DNA of 33,018 nucleotides from Vicinamibacteria bacterium (GTDB taxonomy: Bacteria; Acidobacteriota; Vicinamibacteria; Fen-336). Position numbers and translations under genes: made by a program. This document shows, piece by piece, positions 1 through 7,969 of the stretch (position 1 is the stretch's first letter; each line of letters starts with the position of its first letter). The notes beneath the pieces were generated by a model. The model saw only the letters and a program-made list of their open reading frames with translations. It did no database searches and was not told the origin of the DNA. The DNA is taken from NCBI GenBank assembly GCA_016934575.1, contig JAFGSN010000032.1, positions 1 to 33,018 of the forward strand, in the 5' to 3' direction.

Positions 1-14
1 CGCCTCCAGCGCGC

Positions 15-1895
15 ATGGAGCGTCCGGATTATCAAACCGAGCCTCCCTCCATTGGAGTGAGCCGCCCTCGCCCACCCGCGCGGCGCCCCGCGCCTCCCGC
101 GCAACGCCGGCCGGCCCCGCCGATCCGCCGCCGGCGTTCGGTTGTCTCGATGCTGAGACTCGTCGTTCTTGTCGGCGCGGCCGCCGTCGCCATCGCCGCC
201 GCCGCATGGTTTTTCTCGCGGAAGGGCGCGCCCGAGCTGTCGTCCTTGACGCCGCCGAAAGCGGAGCCTGGGCAGACCGTGACCATCAATGGCCGGGGTT
301 TCGCGACGACGACGGGCGACAACATCGTGCATGTCGGGGGAAAAAGCGCTCAGGTCCTGTCCGCTTCCGCCGAACAGATTCAGTGTCAAGTGCCTTTGGA
401 TTCGAGCGGCGCTCTCAAGGTGACGGTCACGGTGAACGGTCGGACCTCCGGAGCGATGGATCTCGTGATCGCCGCGGTTCCGGTCATCACGGGAGTCGAT
501 CCCGAAGTGGCCATGACCGGCGAAGAGGTCACGATCACCGGCACGAATCTCACCGGCGATCCGACGACGGTTCTCGTCAATGAAATCATCGCGGACGTTC
601 GTGAAAAGCAATCCACGCGACTGCGTTTCGTCGTTCCGCCGATGAACGTCACGCTCGGCGACTCCGCGATCGTCACCGTTCGTGTCGGGCGGGAGACCAG
701 CCGTCCGATGACGATGATCATCGGACGCTTGCCGCTTCTCTCGGGCATCGATCCGAAACGCGGGGCGCCGGGCACGCGCGTCGTGCTGCAGGGGAGGGGA
801 TTCTCCGCCGAACCGAAGGGAAACGTCGTCGCATTCGGCAGCCAACCGGCGCTCGTCCTGACCTCGACGGCGACCTCGATCACGGCGCTCGCGCCCGCTC
901 CCATCGTGACCCAGGTCCAGGCCGACGTTCCCGTCACGGTGAAGAGTCAGGGGAACGTCTCGAATCCGTTCTACTTCACGTCGCTCGGACCTTCCGCCGG
1001 CGTCTATCGGCCGTTCTTCTTTCCCGCGCCGACCGATCAAGCGGAGAACGATCATGCCTTCGTTTCCACGGAACTGGGGCCGGTTCTTCTGTTGACCGGC
1101 AAGGCCGATGCGGCGTCGACGCCCGAAAGAGCGCTTCTCGTCTGCCAGATGCTCAATCGGTTGGTCGATTCGGAGCCCCGGCAGACTCCTCTCTTCCAGG
1201 CGCAACAGGGCCGCCCGCCGCGCGTGGTCTCCGGCGCCGTGTCCCTGGTCGTGACCGACGCGGATGTCGCCGGATACTCCAAGCGCTGGCTCAGCTCGCG
1301 ATCGGCTTCTCGCCCGTCGGCTCGCGCGGTTGCATCCTACTGGGCTGCTTTGCTCAACGACTATTTCGCTCTCTTTCTCCAAAAACTTCGGCCCGTCGAA
1401 GTGGTTCAGCTCGCGCCCAGCGCCCGCGCTTTGCTCGAGATCTATGCCGAGGCGCATCGGCGGGGCGGCGCGGAAACCGGCGTGCCGACAGCGCTCATCA
1501 GGCCACTGCCGTCGCATCTCGCCGCGGGGCTCCGGGACATGGCGTTCATGATTCCTTCCGACGGCGGCGCCGCGCAAGCCGGCACGGCGGTGATCGGCCT
1601 CTGGAAAGGGACGATGCAGGAGAGCGACCGGACGCGGCCGTTCCAGGTCACTCTGAGCGGCGAGGGGAGCCGGCTTGCGGGATCCCTGACAATACAGAAG
1701 GGCAAGCTTGCGCTGCAGAGCCCGCTCAAGAACGTCACCTTCGCCGGGGGAACGCTCCAGTTCACGGTGGTCGTCGGCGCTTCGCCGCTTTTTTTCCGCG
1801 GCGAGCTGCGGGGCGAGACCATCGAGGGTTCCATTCATGAGCAATCGGCGTCGGGAAAGACCGCCGGCCGATTCTCACTGAAGTTCATCGAGTGA
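15..1895 (+). CDS. Membrane-anchored IPT/TIG-repeat protein
   Basis: Encodes 626 residues. Residues 1-45 are rich in Pro and Arg and probably cytoplasmic; residues 46-67 form one transmembrane helix followed by a short Arg/Lys stretch, so the rest is probably outside the inner membrane. Three consecutive IPT/TIG immunoglobulin-like domains follow (about 73-153, 154-236 and 238-326), each starting with the typical P-x-(I/L)-x-x-(I/L)-x-P pattern and containing a G-x-G-F or G-T-N-L turn. Residues 340-530 are mostly helical and unrecognised. The C-terminal 90 residues resemble a small beta-rich ligand-binding fold but I cannot name it. IPT/TIG domains usually mediate protein or carbohydrate binding; no catalytic motif is visible. 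The gene lies 4 bases before the NamZ-like gene, so the two are probably co-transcribed. The true start may lie further upstream, because only 14 bases precede the first ATG in this window. Confidence 0.75.
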   Translation: MERPDYQTEPPSIGVSRPRPPARRPAPPAQRRPAPPIRRRRSVVSMLRLVVLVGAAAVAIAAAAWFFSRKGAPELSSLTPPKAEPGQTVTINGRGFATTTGDNIVHVGGKSAQVLSASAEQIQCQVPLDSSGALKVTVTVNGRTSGAMDLVIAAVPVITGVDPEVAMTGEEVTITGTNLTGDPTTVLVNEIIADVREKQSTRLRFVVPPMNVTLGDSAIVTVRVGRETSRPMTMIIGRLPLLSGIDPKRGAPGTRVVLQGRGFSAEPKGNVVAFGSQPALVLTSTATSITALAPAPIVTQVQADVPVTVKSQGNVSNPFYFTSLGPSAGVYRPFFFPAPTDQAENDHAFVSTELGPVLLLTGKADAASTPERALLVCQMLNRLVDSEPRQTPLFQAQQGRPPRVVSGAVSLVVTDADVAGYSKRWLSSRSASRPSARAVASYWAALLNDYFALFLQKLRPVEVVQLAPSARALLEIYAEAHRRGGAETGVPTALIRPLPSHLAAGLRDMAFMIPSDGGAAQAGTAVIGLWKGTMQESDRTRPFQVTLSGEGSRLAGSLTIQKGKLALQSPLKNVTFAGGTLQFTVVVGASPLFFRGELRGETIEGSIHEQSASGKTAGRFSLKFIE

Positions 1896-1899
1896 TCAC

Positions 1900-3075
1900 T
1901 TGAGCCGCGTTCGCACGGGCCTGGAGGAATTGCTGGCGCGACCCGACGGATTGCGCGGAATGCGCGTCGGCCTTGTCGCCAACCAGACCGCGGTGACGCC
2001 GGGACTGGCGCATGCCGTCAAGCTCTTCAAGGAATCGAGCGCGTTCGAGCTGACCGCGCTGTTCGGTCCGGAGCACGGGCTGTGGGCCGACGCTCAGGAT
2101 CTGGTCGAGGTCGCCGACAGCCGTGATCCGTTCACGGGCTGTCCGATCTACAGCCTTTACGGCCCCAAACGCCAGCCGACAGTCGAACAGCTCGCGAACG
2201 TCGACGCCCTGGTCTTCGACGTTCAAGACGTGGGAGCGCGGTACTACACTTTCATCCACACGATGCTTCACGTCATGGAGGCGTGCGCCGCGCACCACAA
2301 GGCGTTTTTCGTGCTCGACCGCCCGAACCCCATCGGCGGCCAAGCCGTCGAAGGCAACACCCTCGATCCGGCGTTTACTTCCTTTGTCGGCCGCCATCCT
2401 TTGCCGATACGCCATGGGATGACCGTCGGAGAGCTGGCGCGGCTCTTTCGCGAAGAGCGCGCTCTCGACGTCGATCTACGTGTCGTTCGAATGAGGGGCT
2501 GGCGACGGAAAATGTCGTTCGAGGAGACCGGATTGCCGTGGGTCCCGCCCTCTCCCAACATGCCGACCGTCGACACCGCTTACGTTTATCCCGGCGGCTG
2601 CCTTGTCGAGGGCACGAATCTCTCGGAAGGCCGAGGAACGACGCGCCCGTTCGAGTTCGTCGGCGCGCCATGGCTTGATCCATGGCGACTCGCGGACGAG
2701 CTCACGCGCGAGCGTCTTCCCGGAGTCCTTTTCCGTCCGGTCTTCTTCACTCCCACCTTCCAGAAGCATGCTCGACGGAGTTGCGGCGGCGTGCAAGTGC
2801 ACGTTATCGATCGCGCGAGGTTCCGTCCCCATCGCGCATATCTATGGATCATCATCCTGGCGCGCGCTCAGAATCCCGCCGCCTTTGCCTGGCGAAAGCC
2901 GCCCTACGAATATGAGCGCGTCAAGCTTCCGATCGACATCCTGTGCGGCACGGATCGCGTGCGGCGTTCGATCGAGAAGGGCGTCGCGCCGAACGATTGG
3001 CTGGAGGATTGGAAGCGCGACGAGTCGGCTTTTCGAAAACGCCGGGTGAAGCACCTCCTGTATCCGGAATCGTGA
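1900..3075 (+). CDS. namZ: DUF1343 exo-beta-N-acetylmuramidase (NamZ-like)
   Basis: Encodes 391 residues of the DUF1343 family, whose Bacillus subtilis member NamZ releases terminal MurNAc from peptidoglycan fragments (established for the family). Family motifs are all present: FGPEHG at 55-60, FDVQDVGARYYT at 106-117, LDRPNPIGG at 139-147, RHGMT at 171-175, PPSPNMPT at 216-223, and EGTNLSEGRGT followed by PFE at 237-252. Length matches the family core, but there is no signal peptide or lipobox, so this copy looks cytoplasmic, acting on imported muropeptide fragments, unlike the secreted B. subtilis enzyme. The start is a TTG 4 bases after the stop of the preceding gene; no ATG sits before the conserved region. 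No nagZ, amidase or MurNAc kinase gene lies nearby, so the recycling route cannot be read from context. Confidence 0.88.
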   Translation: MSRVRTGLEELLARPDGLRGMRVGLVANQTAVTPGLAHAVKLFKESSAFELTALFGPEHGLWADAQDLVEVADSRDPFTGCPIYSLYGPKRQPTVEQLANVDALVFDVQDVGARYYTFIHTMLHVMEACAAHHKAFFVLDRPNPIGGQAVEGNTLDPAFTSFVGRHPLPIRHGMTVGELARLFREERALDVDLRVVRMRGWRRKMSFEETGLPWVPPSPNMPTVDTAYVYPGGCLVEGTNLSEGRGTTRPFEFVGAPWLDPWRLADELTRERLPGVLFRPVFFTPTFQKHARRSCGGVQVHVIDRARFRPHRAYLWIIILARAQNPAAFAWRKPPYEYERVKLPIDILCGTDRVRRSIEKGVAPNDWLEDWKRDESAFRKRRVKHLLYPES

Positions 3076-3203
3076 ATCGCGCTTTCATGGGTGAAGACGC
3101 AACCGATCGCGCCATCTGGAATGCCGATGTGACCCGCATGCTCGGCGTTTCGAATCCGAACGTCATGCCGGCGGCCGTCGGTCCATGATCGGGGGCTGCG
3201 TTC

Positions 3204-3226
3204 GGCGGTCGTCGTGAGCGGCCGCC
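3204..3226. terminator. Possible bidirectional hairpin between convergent genes
   Basis: Between the convergent NamZ-like and thiD genes an 8-bp stem (GGCGGTCG with CGGCCGCC, one G-U pair) encloses a 7-base loop. There is no T-run on either side, so it is at best a weak or Rho-assisted stop signal. The rest of 3076-3260 shows no gene. Confidence 0.3.
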
Positions 3227-3260
3227 AAGGCGCCGCCAAGGGCGTTCAGCGTGCCGGCGA

Positions 3261-4055
3261 TCAGCGCTCGCGATTCCGAAATGGATGGAGATGGTCCACC
3301 GGTCCGTGGCCCCGGCCGACGCTATATGAGCGGCGGATCGCCTCGGTCAAGTAGTCCTTCGCTCCCCGAACCGCATCGAGGAGATCGGATCCCAACGCCA
3401 GACGGGCGGCCACGGCGGCGGAATACGTGCAACCCGTTCCGTGCGTGTTTTTGGTGGCGATGCGCGGAGAGGTCAGATCGATCAGGCGTTGGCCGTCGAA
3501 GAAGACGTCGGCGGCGTCGCCGTCGAGATGGCCGCCCTTGACGACCACCGCGCGCGGTCCAAGGTCGAGCAGGGCGCGCGCCGCTTCGCGCATGGCCGTG
3601 AGCGATCGGACGACGCGGCCAAGGAGCGCTTCCGCTTCCGCCAGGTTGGGCATGATGAGGGACGCGCGGGGGAAGAGCAGCTCGCGATATGCATGCTCCG
3701 CGTCGGGATCCAGCAGCCGATCGCCGCTCTTGGCGACCATCACGGGATCGACGACGAGATTGGGAATCGAAAGACGCCGCGCCGCATCGGCGACGGCGGA
3801 GACGATGGCGGCGTTGGCGAGCATGCCGGTCTTGGCCGCCGACACCGGCATGTCGTTCATGACGGCCTCGATTTGAGCGATCACCATGCGCGGTTCGAGA
3901 GCGACATAGTCGATCACGGAAACGGAGTTCTGAGCCGTGACGGCCGTGACGGCCGACGTTCCGTGAACGTCATGAGCCGCGAACGTGCGCAGGTCCGCCT
4001 GAATGCCGGCGCCGCCGCCGGAATCCGATCCGGCGATCGTCAGCACGACTTTCAT
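3261..4055 (-). CDS. thiD: Hydroxymethylpyrimidine/phosphomethylpyrimidine kinase ThiD
   Basis: Encodes 264 residues, the normal length for ThiD, which phosphorylates HMP and HMP-P in thiamine synthesis or salvage in the cytosol. Ribokinase-fold motifs in order: [14 protein letters not shown] near the N-terminus (substrate loop), [39 protein letters not shown] and THGTGCT, the last carrying the anion hole and catalytic region. The open frame runs 43 codons further upstream, but the ATG at 4055 is preceded by a strong GGAGGAGG site and follows the family N-terminus ([11 protein letters not shown]), so I start there. The start overlaps the stop of the Nudix gene (ATGA), which makes it the last gene of a three-gene operon. 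No other thiamine gene and no THI-box is visible, so a salvage role or a remote pathway is likely. Confidence 0.95.
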   Translation of the reverse strand: MKVVLTIAGSDSGGGAGIQADLRTFAAHDVHGTSAVTAVTAQNSVSVIDYVALEPRMVIAQIEAVMNDMPVSAAKTGMLANAAIVSAVADAARRLSIPNLVVDPVMVAKSGDRLLDPDAEHAYRELLFPRASLIMPNLAEAEALLGRVVRSLTAMREAARALLDLGPRAVVVKGGHLDGDAADVFFDGQRLIDLTSPRIATKNTHGTGCTYSAAVAARLALGSDLLDAVRGAKDYLTEAIRRSYSVGRGHGPVDHLHPFRNRER

Positions 4056-4678
4056 GAAGCGACCTCCTCCCCCGAGGCGGATTCGGGAATCCCCGTCGCC
4101 GCGACCATGCTCTCGAGATCGCGGTACATGCGGTAGGTTAATCCCCAGATCACGCGACCGTCCACGCGGAGACTCGGGCACCACAAGCGGCGACCCGCGA
4201 ACGTACGCGCGATGACCGCGCGATTCGCCTCGGCGCCGAGTTTCAAGAGCGCGATCCAGCAGGCGGCGCGAACCTCGGGGCCGGGAACGGGAAGAACGGG
4301 CTCATTGAGCCGATAAACATAGGGCGCGACGACCAGCTCGCGGCCGCGCGGTCGCGTGATGGTCGTAAGCTCATTCAGCCCGCCGAGGAAGACGCCGGCT
4401 CGGTTGAGATCGAGGCGCAGCTCCTCGGCCGTCTCGCGAACCGCCGTTGCTCGCAAATCGACGTCATCCGGATCATGACGCCCGCCCGGAAAAGCCATGT
4501 GACCCGACCAGGGATCCCGCGGGCTCTCGGCGCGCTCGATGAAAAGCAGCTCGATGCCCAGGCTTCCGTCGCGGAGCATCATTGCCACCGCCGCGCGTTC
4601 CGCCCCTTCGCTCTCGATGCGCCGCGGGCGATGCTCCTTGAGCGCCATTACGATCCGCGCCCAGCTCCACGAGGTCAT
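4052..4678 (-). CDS. Nudix hydrolase, CoA pyrophosphatase-like
   Basis: Encodes 208 residues. The Nudix region is visible at 50-90: WSGHMAFPGG (57-66), 14 residues, then RETAEEL (81-87), giving the metal-binding R-E-x-x-E-E core. The spacing from FPGG to RE matches the CoA/NudL group, where the usual Gly near the end of the box is also often missing; here it is Arg88. The family hydrolyses nucleoside-diphosphate derivatives such as CoA to 4'-phosphopantetheine and 3',5'-ADP; the actual substrate here is not shown by sequence. The start ATG overlaps the stop of the SGNH gene (ATGA) without its own ribosome site, so translation is probably coupled; its own stop overlaps the thiD start. A longer in-frame opening upstream lies inside the SGNH gene and is a shadow. 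Confidence 0.85.
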   Translation of the reverse strand: MTSWSWARIVMALKEHRPRRIESEGAERAAVAMMLRDGSLGIELLFIERAESPRDPWSGHMAFPGGRHDPDDVDLRATAVRETAEELRLDLNRAGVFLGGLNELTTITRPRGRELVVAPYVYRLNEPVLPVPGPEVRAACWIALLKLGAEANRAVIARTFAGRRLWCPSLRVDGRVIWGLTYRMYRDLESMVAATGIPESASGEEVAS

Positions 4679-5517
4679 TGGCTCATGATTTCGTCCACGA
4701 GCGGCGCGACGGCGTTCGTGAACCTGACATAGCCTTCGGGAGTCGGGTGAAGGAAGTCCGCCATCGTGGACGCCGCGATCGAACCGTCGGGCTCGATCAG
4801 AGCGGCGCCCGCGTCCAGCAACGCGACGCGTGCCGGATCCTCGAGCGTCCGAAGCTTTTGATTCGCCCGCATGATCCCTTGTCGCAACGGATCGTCCGCC
4901 TTCTCTCCCGCGGGCAGAATAGAGAGCAACAAGATCTTCGCGCTTGGCAGGCGTGTTCGCGCCGCGGCGATCACGGCGCCGACGCCGGTCGCGGTTTCCT
5001 CCGGCGAATGATCGTTGGCGAGATTGTTGACGCCGATGAGAACGACGAGCATCCGCGGCTTCAAGCCGTCGAGCGCGCCGCGCTCGATACGCCAGAGCAG
5101 GTGCTGGGTTTGGTCTCCGCCGATGCCCAGACTCAACGGCGTATAGCGATCGAACGCCGCTCGAAACGGCTCGCTTTCGCCCCAGGCCTGTGTGATGGAA
5201 TCGCCGAGAAACGCGATCCGCGCGTCCGCCCGGCATGGATCGGCGAGCTGTCGCGCGTGTCGCTCGCGCCATTCCGCGAGACTCATCCATGGTTGTTCGA
5301 CCGTGCGCGGCGCGGGCGCGTCCGGACGCTCGCGCCGCGATTCTTCCGTCACGCTTGGCGCCTTTGAGAAGGACTTGCGTTGATGGCGGCCGTCATCGCG
5401 CACGTCCTCATCGAACGCCGCCAAAGAGGTCGCCTGAGCGACGACGACACAGGCGAGCGCGGTCCGGAAAAAGGCGGGCGGGAATCTCTGTGCTTGAAAA
5501 GAAAAGGCCTCCGCCAA
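4675..5517 (-). CDS. Exported SGNH/GDSL hydrolase (PAF-AH-like)
   Basis: Encodes 280 residues from a TTG start. SGNH blocks are clear: GDSIT at 105-109 (nucleophile Ser107), GGDQ at 133-136 (oxyanion Gly), GVNN at 162-165 (oxyanion Asn) and DFLHPT at 254-259 with the catalytic Asp and His. The pattern resembles the platelet-activating-factor acetylhydrolase IB-gamma type of lipase/esterase, found in esterases and carbohydrate deacetylases; the substrate cannot be told. Residues 15-33 form a hydrophobic segment ending in A-x-S-L-A-A, a plausible signal peptide, so the enzyme is probably periplasmic or secreted. I choose TTG at 5517 because GGGGGAG lies 7 bases upstream; an upstream TTG at 5568 has no ribosome site. 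First gene of an operon with the Nudix and thiD genes. Confidence 0.85.
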   Translation of the reverse strand: MAEAFSFQAQRFPPAFFRTALACVVVAQATSLAAFDEDVRDDGRHQRKSFSKAPSVTEESRRERPDAPAPRTVEQPWMSLAEWRERHARQLADPCRADARIAFLGDSITQAWGESEPFRAAFDRYTPLSLGIGGDQTQHLLWRIERGALDGLKPRMLVVLIGVNNLANDHSPEETATGVGAVIAAARTRLPSAKILLLSILPAGEKADDPLRQGIMRANQKLRTLEDPARVALLDAGAALIEPDGSIAASTMADFLHPTPEGYVRFTNAVAPLVDEIMSQ

Positions 5518-5607
5518 GATATCGCTCCCCCATGATTGTATATGGAACCCGACTGCATGCGGAACCAAAACGATTCAAGCGGCGATCGGATCGTACGATT
5601 GTTAATC

Positions 5608-5632
5608 AGGGCGGGGTCGGCGGCCCCGCCCT
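5608..5632 (-). terminator. GC hairpin after the beta-barrel gene
   Basis: A perfect 9-bp inverted repeat (AGGGCGGGG / CCCCGCCCT) with a 7-base loop begins 20 bases past the stop of the beta-barrel gene read on the minus strand. It is followed by GATTAAC rather than a clear T-run, so termination could be intrinsic but weak. It also separates that gene from the SGNH operon read in the same direction. Confidence 0.5.
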
Positions 5633-5651
5633 TGCCGCCTTACGGGACACC

Positions 5652-6239
5652 TCAGTGGAAGGTCACGCCGACGCCGAACTCGATGACGTTGAACTTGTAA
5701 CCCTTGAGGTCGTCTCCCAGATCGGATTCCAGATCGGAGGGTCCGCCCATGTAGAAGTTGACGACGGGAGTGATCGAGGTGTTCACGCCGATTCGATAGT
5801 CGTAACCCAGGCCGGCCAGCAGGCCCCAGCTCTGGCTTCTCCCGTACTCGTATCCGAACATCTCAAGGGATGTGAATGAAAAGCCCAAGCCCCCCTTGAC
5901 GAACAGGCCCGAATCGGGCATCGGATAGTAATAGAGAGCGGCCGTTCCGGCGCCTAACGTCATGGTCGTTCCCTCCTCCGATTTGGTCCAACCGTTGAGC
6001 TCTCCGCCGAGAAGGGTGTTTTTCCCGAGAGTGCCGCCCGCCTTGAGATGCACCGTTATTCCGCCGTCACGCCCGTCGCCCTCGAGCTCCGTCGCCGAAG
6101 CTCCCGCGGAACCGAATCCTAATCCGCCTCCAAACCAGAAGCCGTCGCGCACCTGCTCATGCTGGCCCGCGTCGGCCAATCCCTGAGTGAAGAGAAGCGC
6201 GGCGGCTGCAATCAACATATGTAAGAAACATTTGTGCAT
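5652..6239 (-). CDS. Small outer-membrane beta-barrel protein
   Basis: Encodes 195 residues. Residues 1-24 are a signal peptide (Lys then a long hydrophobic run ending L-A-D-A). The mature part alternates Gly-rich, aromatic-rich strands (FWFGGGLGFG, GLFVKGGLGFSF, WGLLAGLGYDY, and a final FGVGVTFH ending in an aromatic-x-His), typical of 8-strand OmpX/OmpA-like barrels; length also fits eight strands. The terminal Phe-His approximates the outer-membrane sorting signal. The start at 6239 is chosen over the ATG at 6245 because AAGGAG lies 7 bases from the former and only 1 base from the latter. A GC hairpin follows the gene and another precedes it, so it is likely a single-gene transcript. Function (adhesion, pore or structural) is not determinable. 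Confidence 0.75.
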   Translation of the reverse strand: MHKCFLHMLIAAAALLFTQGLADAGQHEQVRDGFWFGGGLGFGSAGASATELEGDGRDGGITVHLKAGGTLGKNTLLGGELNGWTKSEEGTTMTLGAGTAALYYYPMPDSGLFVKGGLGFSFTSLEMFGYEYGRSQSWGLLAGLGYDYRIGVNTSITPVVNFYMGGPSDLESDLGDDLKGYKFNVIEFGVGVTFH

Positions 6240-6342
6240 AGCCATTCTCCTTTCGCGGTCATGTCCGCCCGCTTTGGCGGTCCCGCCGCCTTGAGCGGAA
6301 TTCCAGCGCCAAGTGTGCAACGGCGCGTCTTTCGGAGTCTTC

Positions 6343-6363
6343 AGAGAACTCTAGGATTTCTCT
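6343..6363. repeat. Inverted repeat in the upstream region of the beta-barrel gene
   Basis: Arms AGAGAA (6343-6348) and TTCTCT (6358-6363) around a 9-base centre; the pairing extends by CTT/AAG across a one-base bulge. It lies about 105-125 bases upstream of the beta-barrel start. The size and AT-rich centre fit a regulator-binding site, but nothing identifies the regulator. Confidence 0.3.
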
Positions 6364-6404
6364 AAGTCGACTGAGGACGATTGATGCGGCGTGATTCAAA
6401 ACAT

Positions 6405-6436
6405 CGGGGCGGCGACGTGTGGGGGCCGCCGCCCCG
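6405..6436 (-). terminator. Terminator hairpin after the SH3b protein gene
   Basis: A perfect 10-bp stem (CGGGGCGGCG / CGCCGCCCCG) with a 12-base loop lies about 80 bases beyond the stop of the SH3b gene. On the minus strand the stem is followed by ATGTTTTG, a short T-rich tail, so an intrinsic terminator is plausible. Confidence 0.5.
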
Positions 6437-6514
6437 GATTACGACGGCGGGAGAATGCAACCAATATTGCGCGCGTTTCGTGACCTTTGGCGAAGCGTAT
6501 CGCCGCCGGTCAGG

Positions 6515-7423
6515 TTACGGGCATATCGGGCACTGCGGTCCGAAATTGATTTGACACTGTATGGGAGCCGTCCTGAGATTGCCCGCGCTCGTTAAGACGT
6601 TGTATACCCTGTTGAAGCGGCAAGAAGCCGAGGACGAGCAGCCGGGCGCGACGCAACAGCCGGTGACTTTGCTCTCATCATGCACAACGACCGCCGAGGC
6701 CGCCGGAACGACGCTCTGTGTCGCCGAGTGTTGCTCAACGCTCGCCTCGCAGGGGCCTTCAAGGACGGTTTGAATGACCGTCAACCCGGTGACGGACACC
6801 TCCTCGCAGGAGTTATTGACGACTTCGACGCGCCAGGTCGAGTTGGCCGTGCAGTCCACGGCCTGGCCGGCGATGTTGCTGGTCGCCGTGGCCGTCACGG
6901 CGCCGTTTGGATTGACCTCGGCGTTATTGTCGTCGCAATCGCCCTGGTCCGGCGTGAAGCCGTCCTCATCCTTGTCCTTTTTCGAATCGTCTCCGCCCGA
7001 TAGAAGCAACAGAGCTCCGATGCCGGCAGCGGCGACGCCGCCGCCGATCAACAGCGTTTTTTTGGACGGGCCGCGCCGGGACGAATCGACGCCGGCGGCC
7101 GGCTTGGAGGCCCGAGCTTCCGACAGCCGGGATGTTTTAGCGGTTTTGGTCACCAGAACGGGCGTGACGAGGGCGGAGTATATGTATCCCTGCCGGCCTT
7201 TCGAATCGGAGATCTTGTGCCACTTGCCGCTCTGACCGAGCGATTGCAGGATGTCGCCCTCGTTTACCTGGTAGACCACACGAGCCGTCGTGGATGGCTC
7301 GGATCTCACGTTGACTTTTGTGCCCGTGACGCGGAGTTGATTCGGCTCATCAGACGCTCCGGCCCACGACGTCGGGCCGATCGTCAGGGATGCTGATAGC
7401 AGAAACACCAGGCTGCGAGTCAT
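6515..7423 (-). CDS. Exported SH3b / calcium-repeat / Cys-rich protein
   Basis: Encodes 302 residues. A signal peptide covers about 1-23. A bacterial SH3 domain follows at 28-85 (KVNVRSEPSTTARVV, then GKWHKISDSKGRQGYIYSA), the type that binds peptidoglycan peptides. Residues 86-122 are a basic Ser/Lys linker, then a hydrophobic helix at 123-143. Next comes an acidic segment (148-173: DKDEDGFTPDQGDCDDNN) resembling the calcium-binding MopE/thrombospondin type-3 pattern. The last 110 residues hold ten cysteines and suggest a disulfide-rich extracellular domain. The start ATG has AGGTGA upstream. The order suggests a wall-facing SH3 domain and a Cys-rich domain separated by a membrane helix, or a helix used as a second sorting or cleavage signal. 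The C-terminal domain is not recognised. Confidence 0.7.
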   Translation of the reverse strand: MTRSLVFLLSASLTIGPTSWAGASDEPNQLRVTGTKVNVRSEPSTTARVVYQVNEGDILQSLGQSGKWHKISDSKGRQGYIYSALVTPVLVTKTAKTSRLSEARASKPAAGVDSSRRGPSKKTLLIGGGVAAAGIGALLLLSGGDDSKKDKDEDGFTPDQGDCDDNNAEVNPNGAVTATATSNIAGQAVDCTANSTWRVEVVNNSCEEVSVTGLTVIQTVLEGPCEASVEQHSATQSVVPAASAVVVHDESKVTGCCVAPGCSSSASCRFNRVYNVLTSAGNLRTAPIQCQINFGPQCPICP

Positions 7424-7837
7424 GGATCACCTCTCTGTAAACATGTGTATTGGAGAACATGAGCGCTATAAATACACCGATTGAGTCCTGGAATTCGGTG
7501 ATACGTCTCACTTTCAAGGGTTTCCGTTCCGGGCCGCATGATAAACGGCCGGCGAACCATCTTGCCGCTTGCGCCGGAGTCGCGAAGCGCGGCCTTGACG
7601 ACGGCGCGTCCTGGTGGAACCGCCGAGTTCGATCAGGACGTAGCCCCGCGAGCCCTCCTCGGGGCGGATGCACGTGGCGTCGCTTGTCTCCAGCATGGCG
7701 CGGCGGTCGGATCGACGGGGCGTCGGCGGCTTATAATCCGAGCGCGGACGGCGGGTTGCTCGCTCCGCCCGTGGACGTGACAGGCGCATCAGCCGGTCAA
7801 GGGAACCCAGATTGGCGGAGTGGGGTATGCTGAGCCT
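7424..7837. other. Intergenic region, no convincing gene
   Basis: This 414-base stretch separates two divergently transcribed genes. Short open frames on both strands encode Arg/Gly-rich, low-complexity products with no ribosome sites or recognisable domains. A TATAAT hexamer at 7732-7737 on the plus strand is a perfect -10 box about 100-120 bases before the next start, but no -35 box lies at 16-18 bases. TATAAAT at 7467-7473 (plus) also lacks a partner. I saw no RNA gene or repeat. Confidence 0.5.
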
Positions 7838-7969
7838 ATGGCGGATCGGAGGATCATGGATGATCGGGACGAGTCTTTATGTGTGGATTTCATGAGCTGG
7901 AACAGGAAAAAGAAATGCCGTTCCGACGCATTCCAGGAAGACTCGGGAGACGGCCAAAAGGATGAATGA
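7838..7969 (+). CDS. Possible micro-ORF before the metallopeptidase
   Basis: An open frame of 43 codons (or 37 from the second ATG at 7856, which has GGAGG three bases before it) ends 5 bases inside the metallopeptidase gene, overlapping it by 8 bases in another frame. The product has a central basic run (NRKKKCR), one Cys in that run and one near the start, and an acidic Ser/Asp/Glu/Gln-rich tail. The codons use more A/T in third positions than neighbouring genes, which argues against coding. It may be a real small protein, a leader peptide for translational coupling, or chance. I know of no homologous family. Confidence 0.3.
   Translation: MADRRIMDDRDESLCVDFMSWNRKKKCRSDAFQEDSGDGQKDE

Noticed and set aside
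5534-5564. A TACAAT -10 box (minus strand) before the SGNH gene
   Set aside because: Transcription would start only about 10 bases before the TTG start and inside the ribosome site; no -35 box is at the right distance.
7450-7833. A 127-codon plus-strand frame in the gap before the metallopeptidase
   Set aside because: No ribosome site, Arg/Gly/Ser-rich low-complexity product, and overlapping frames on both strands of similar length.
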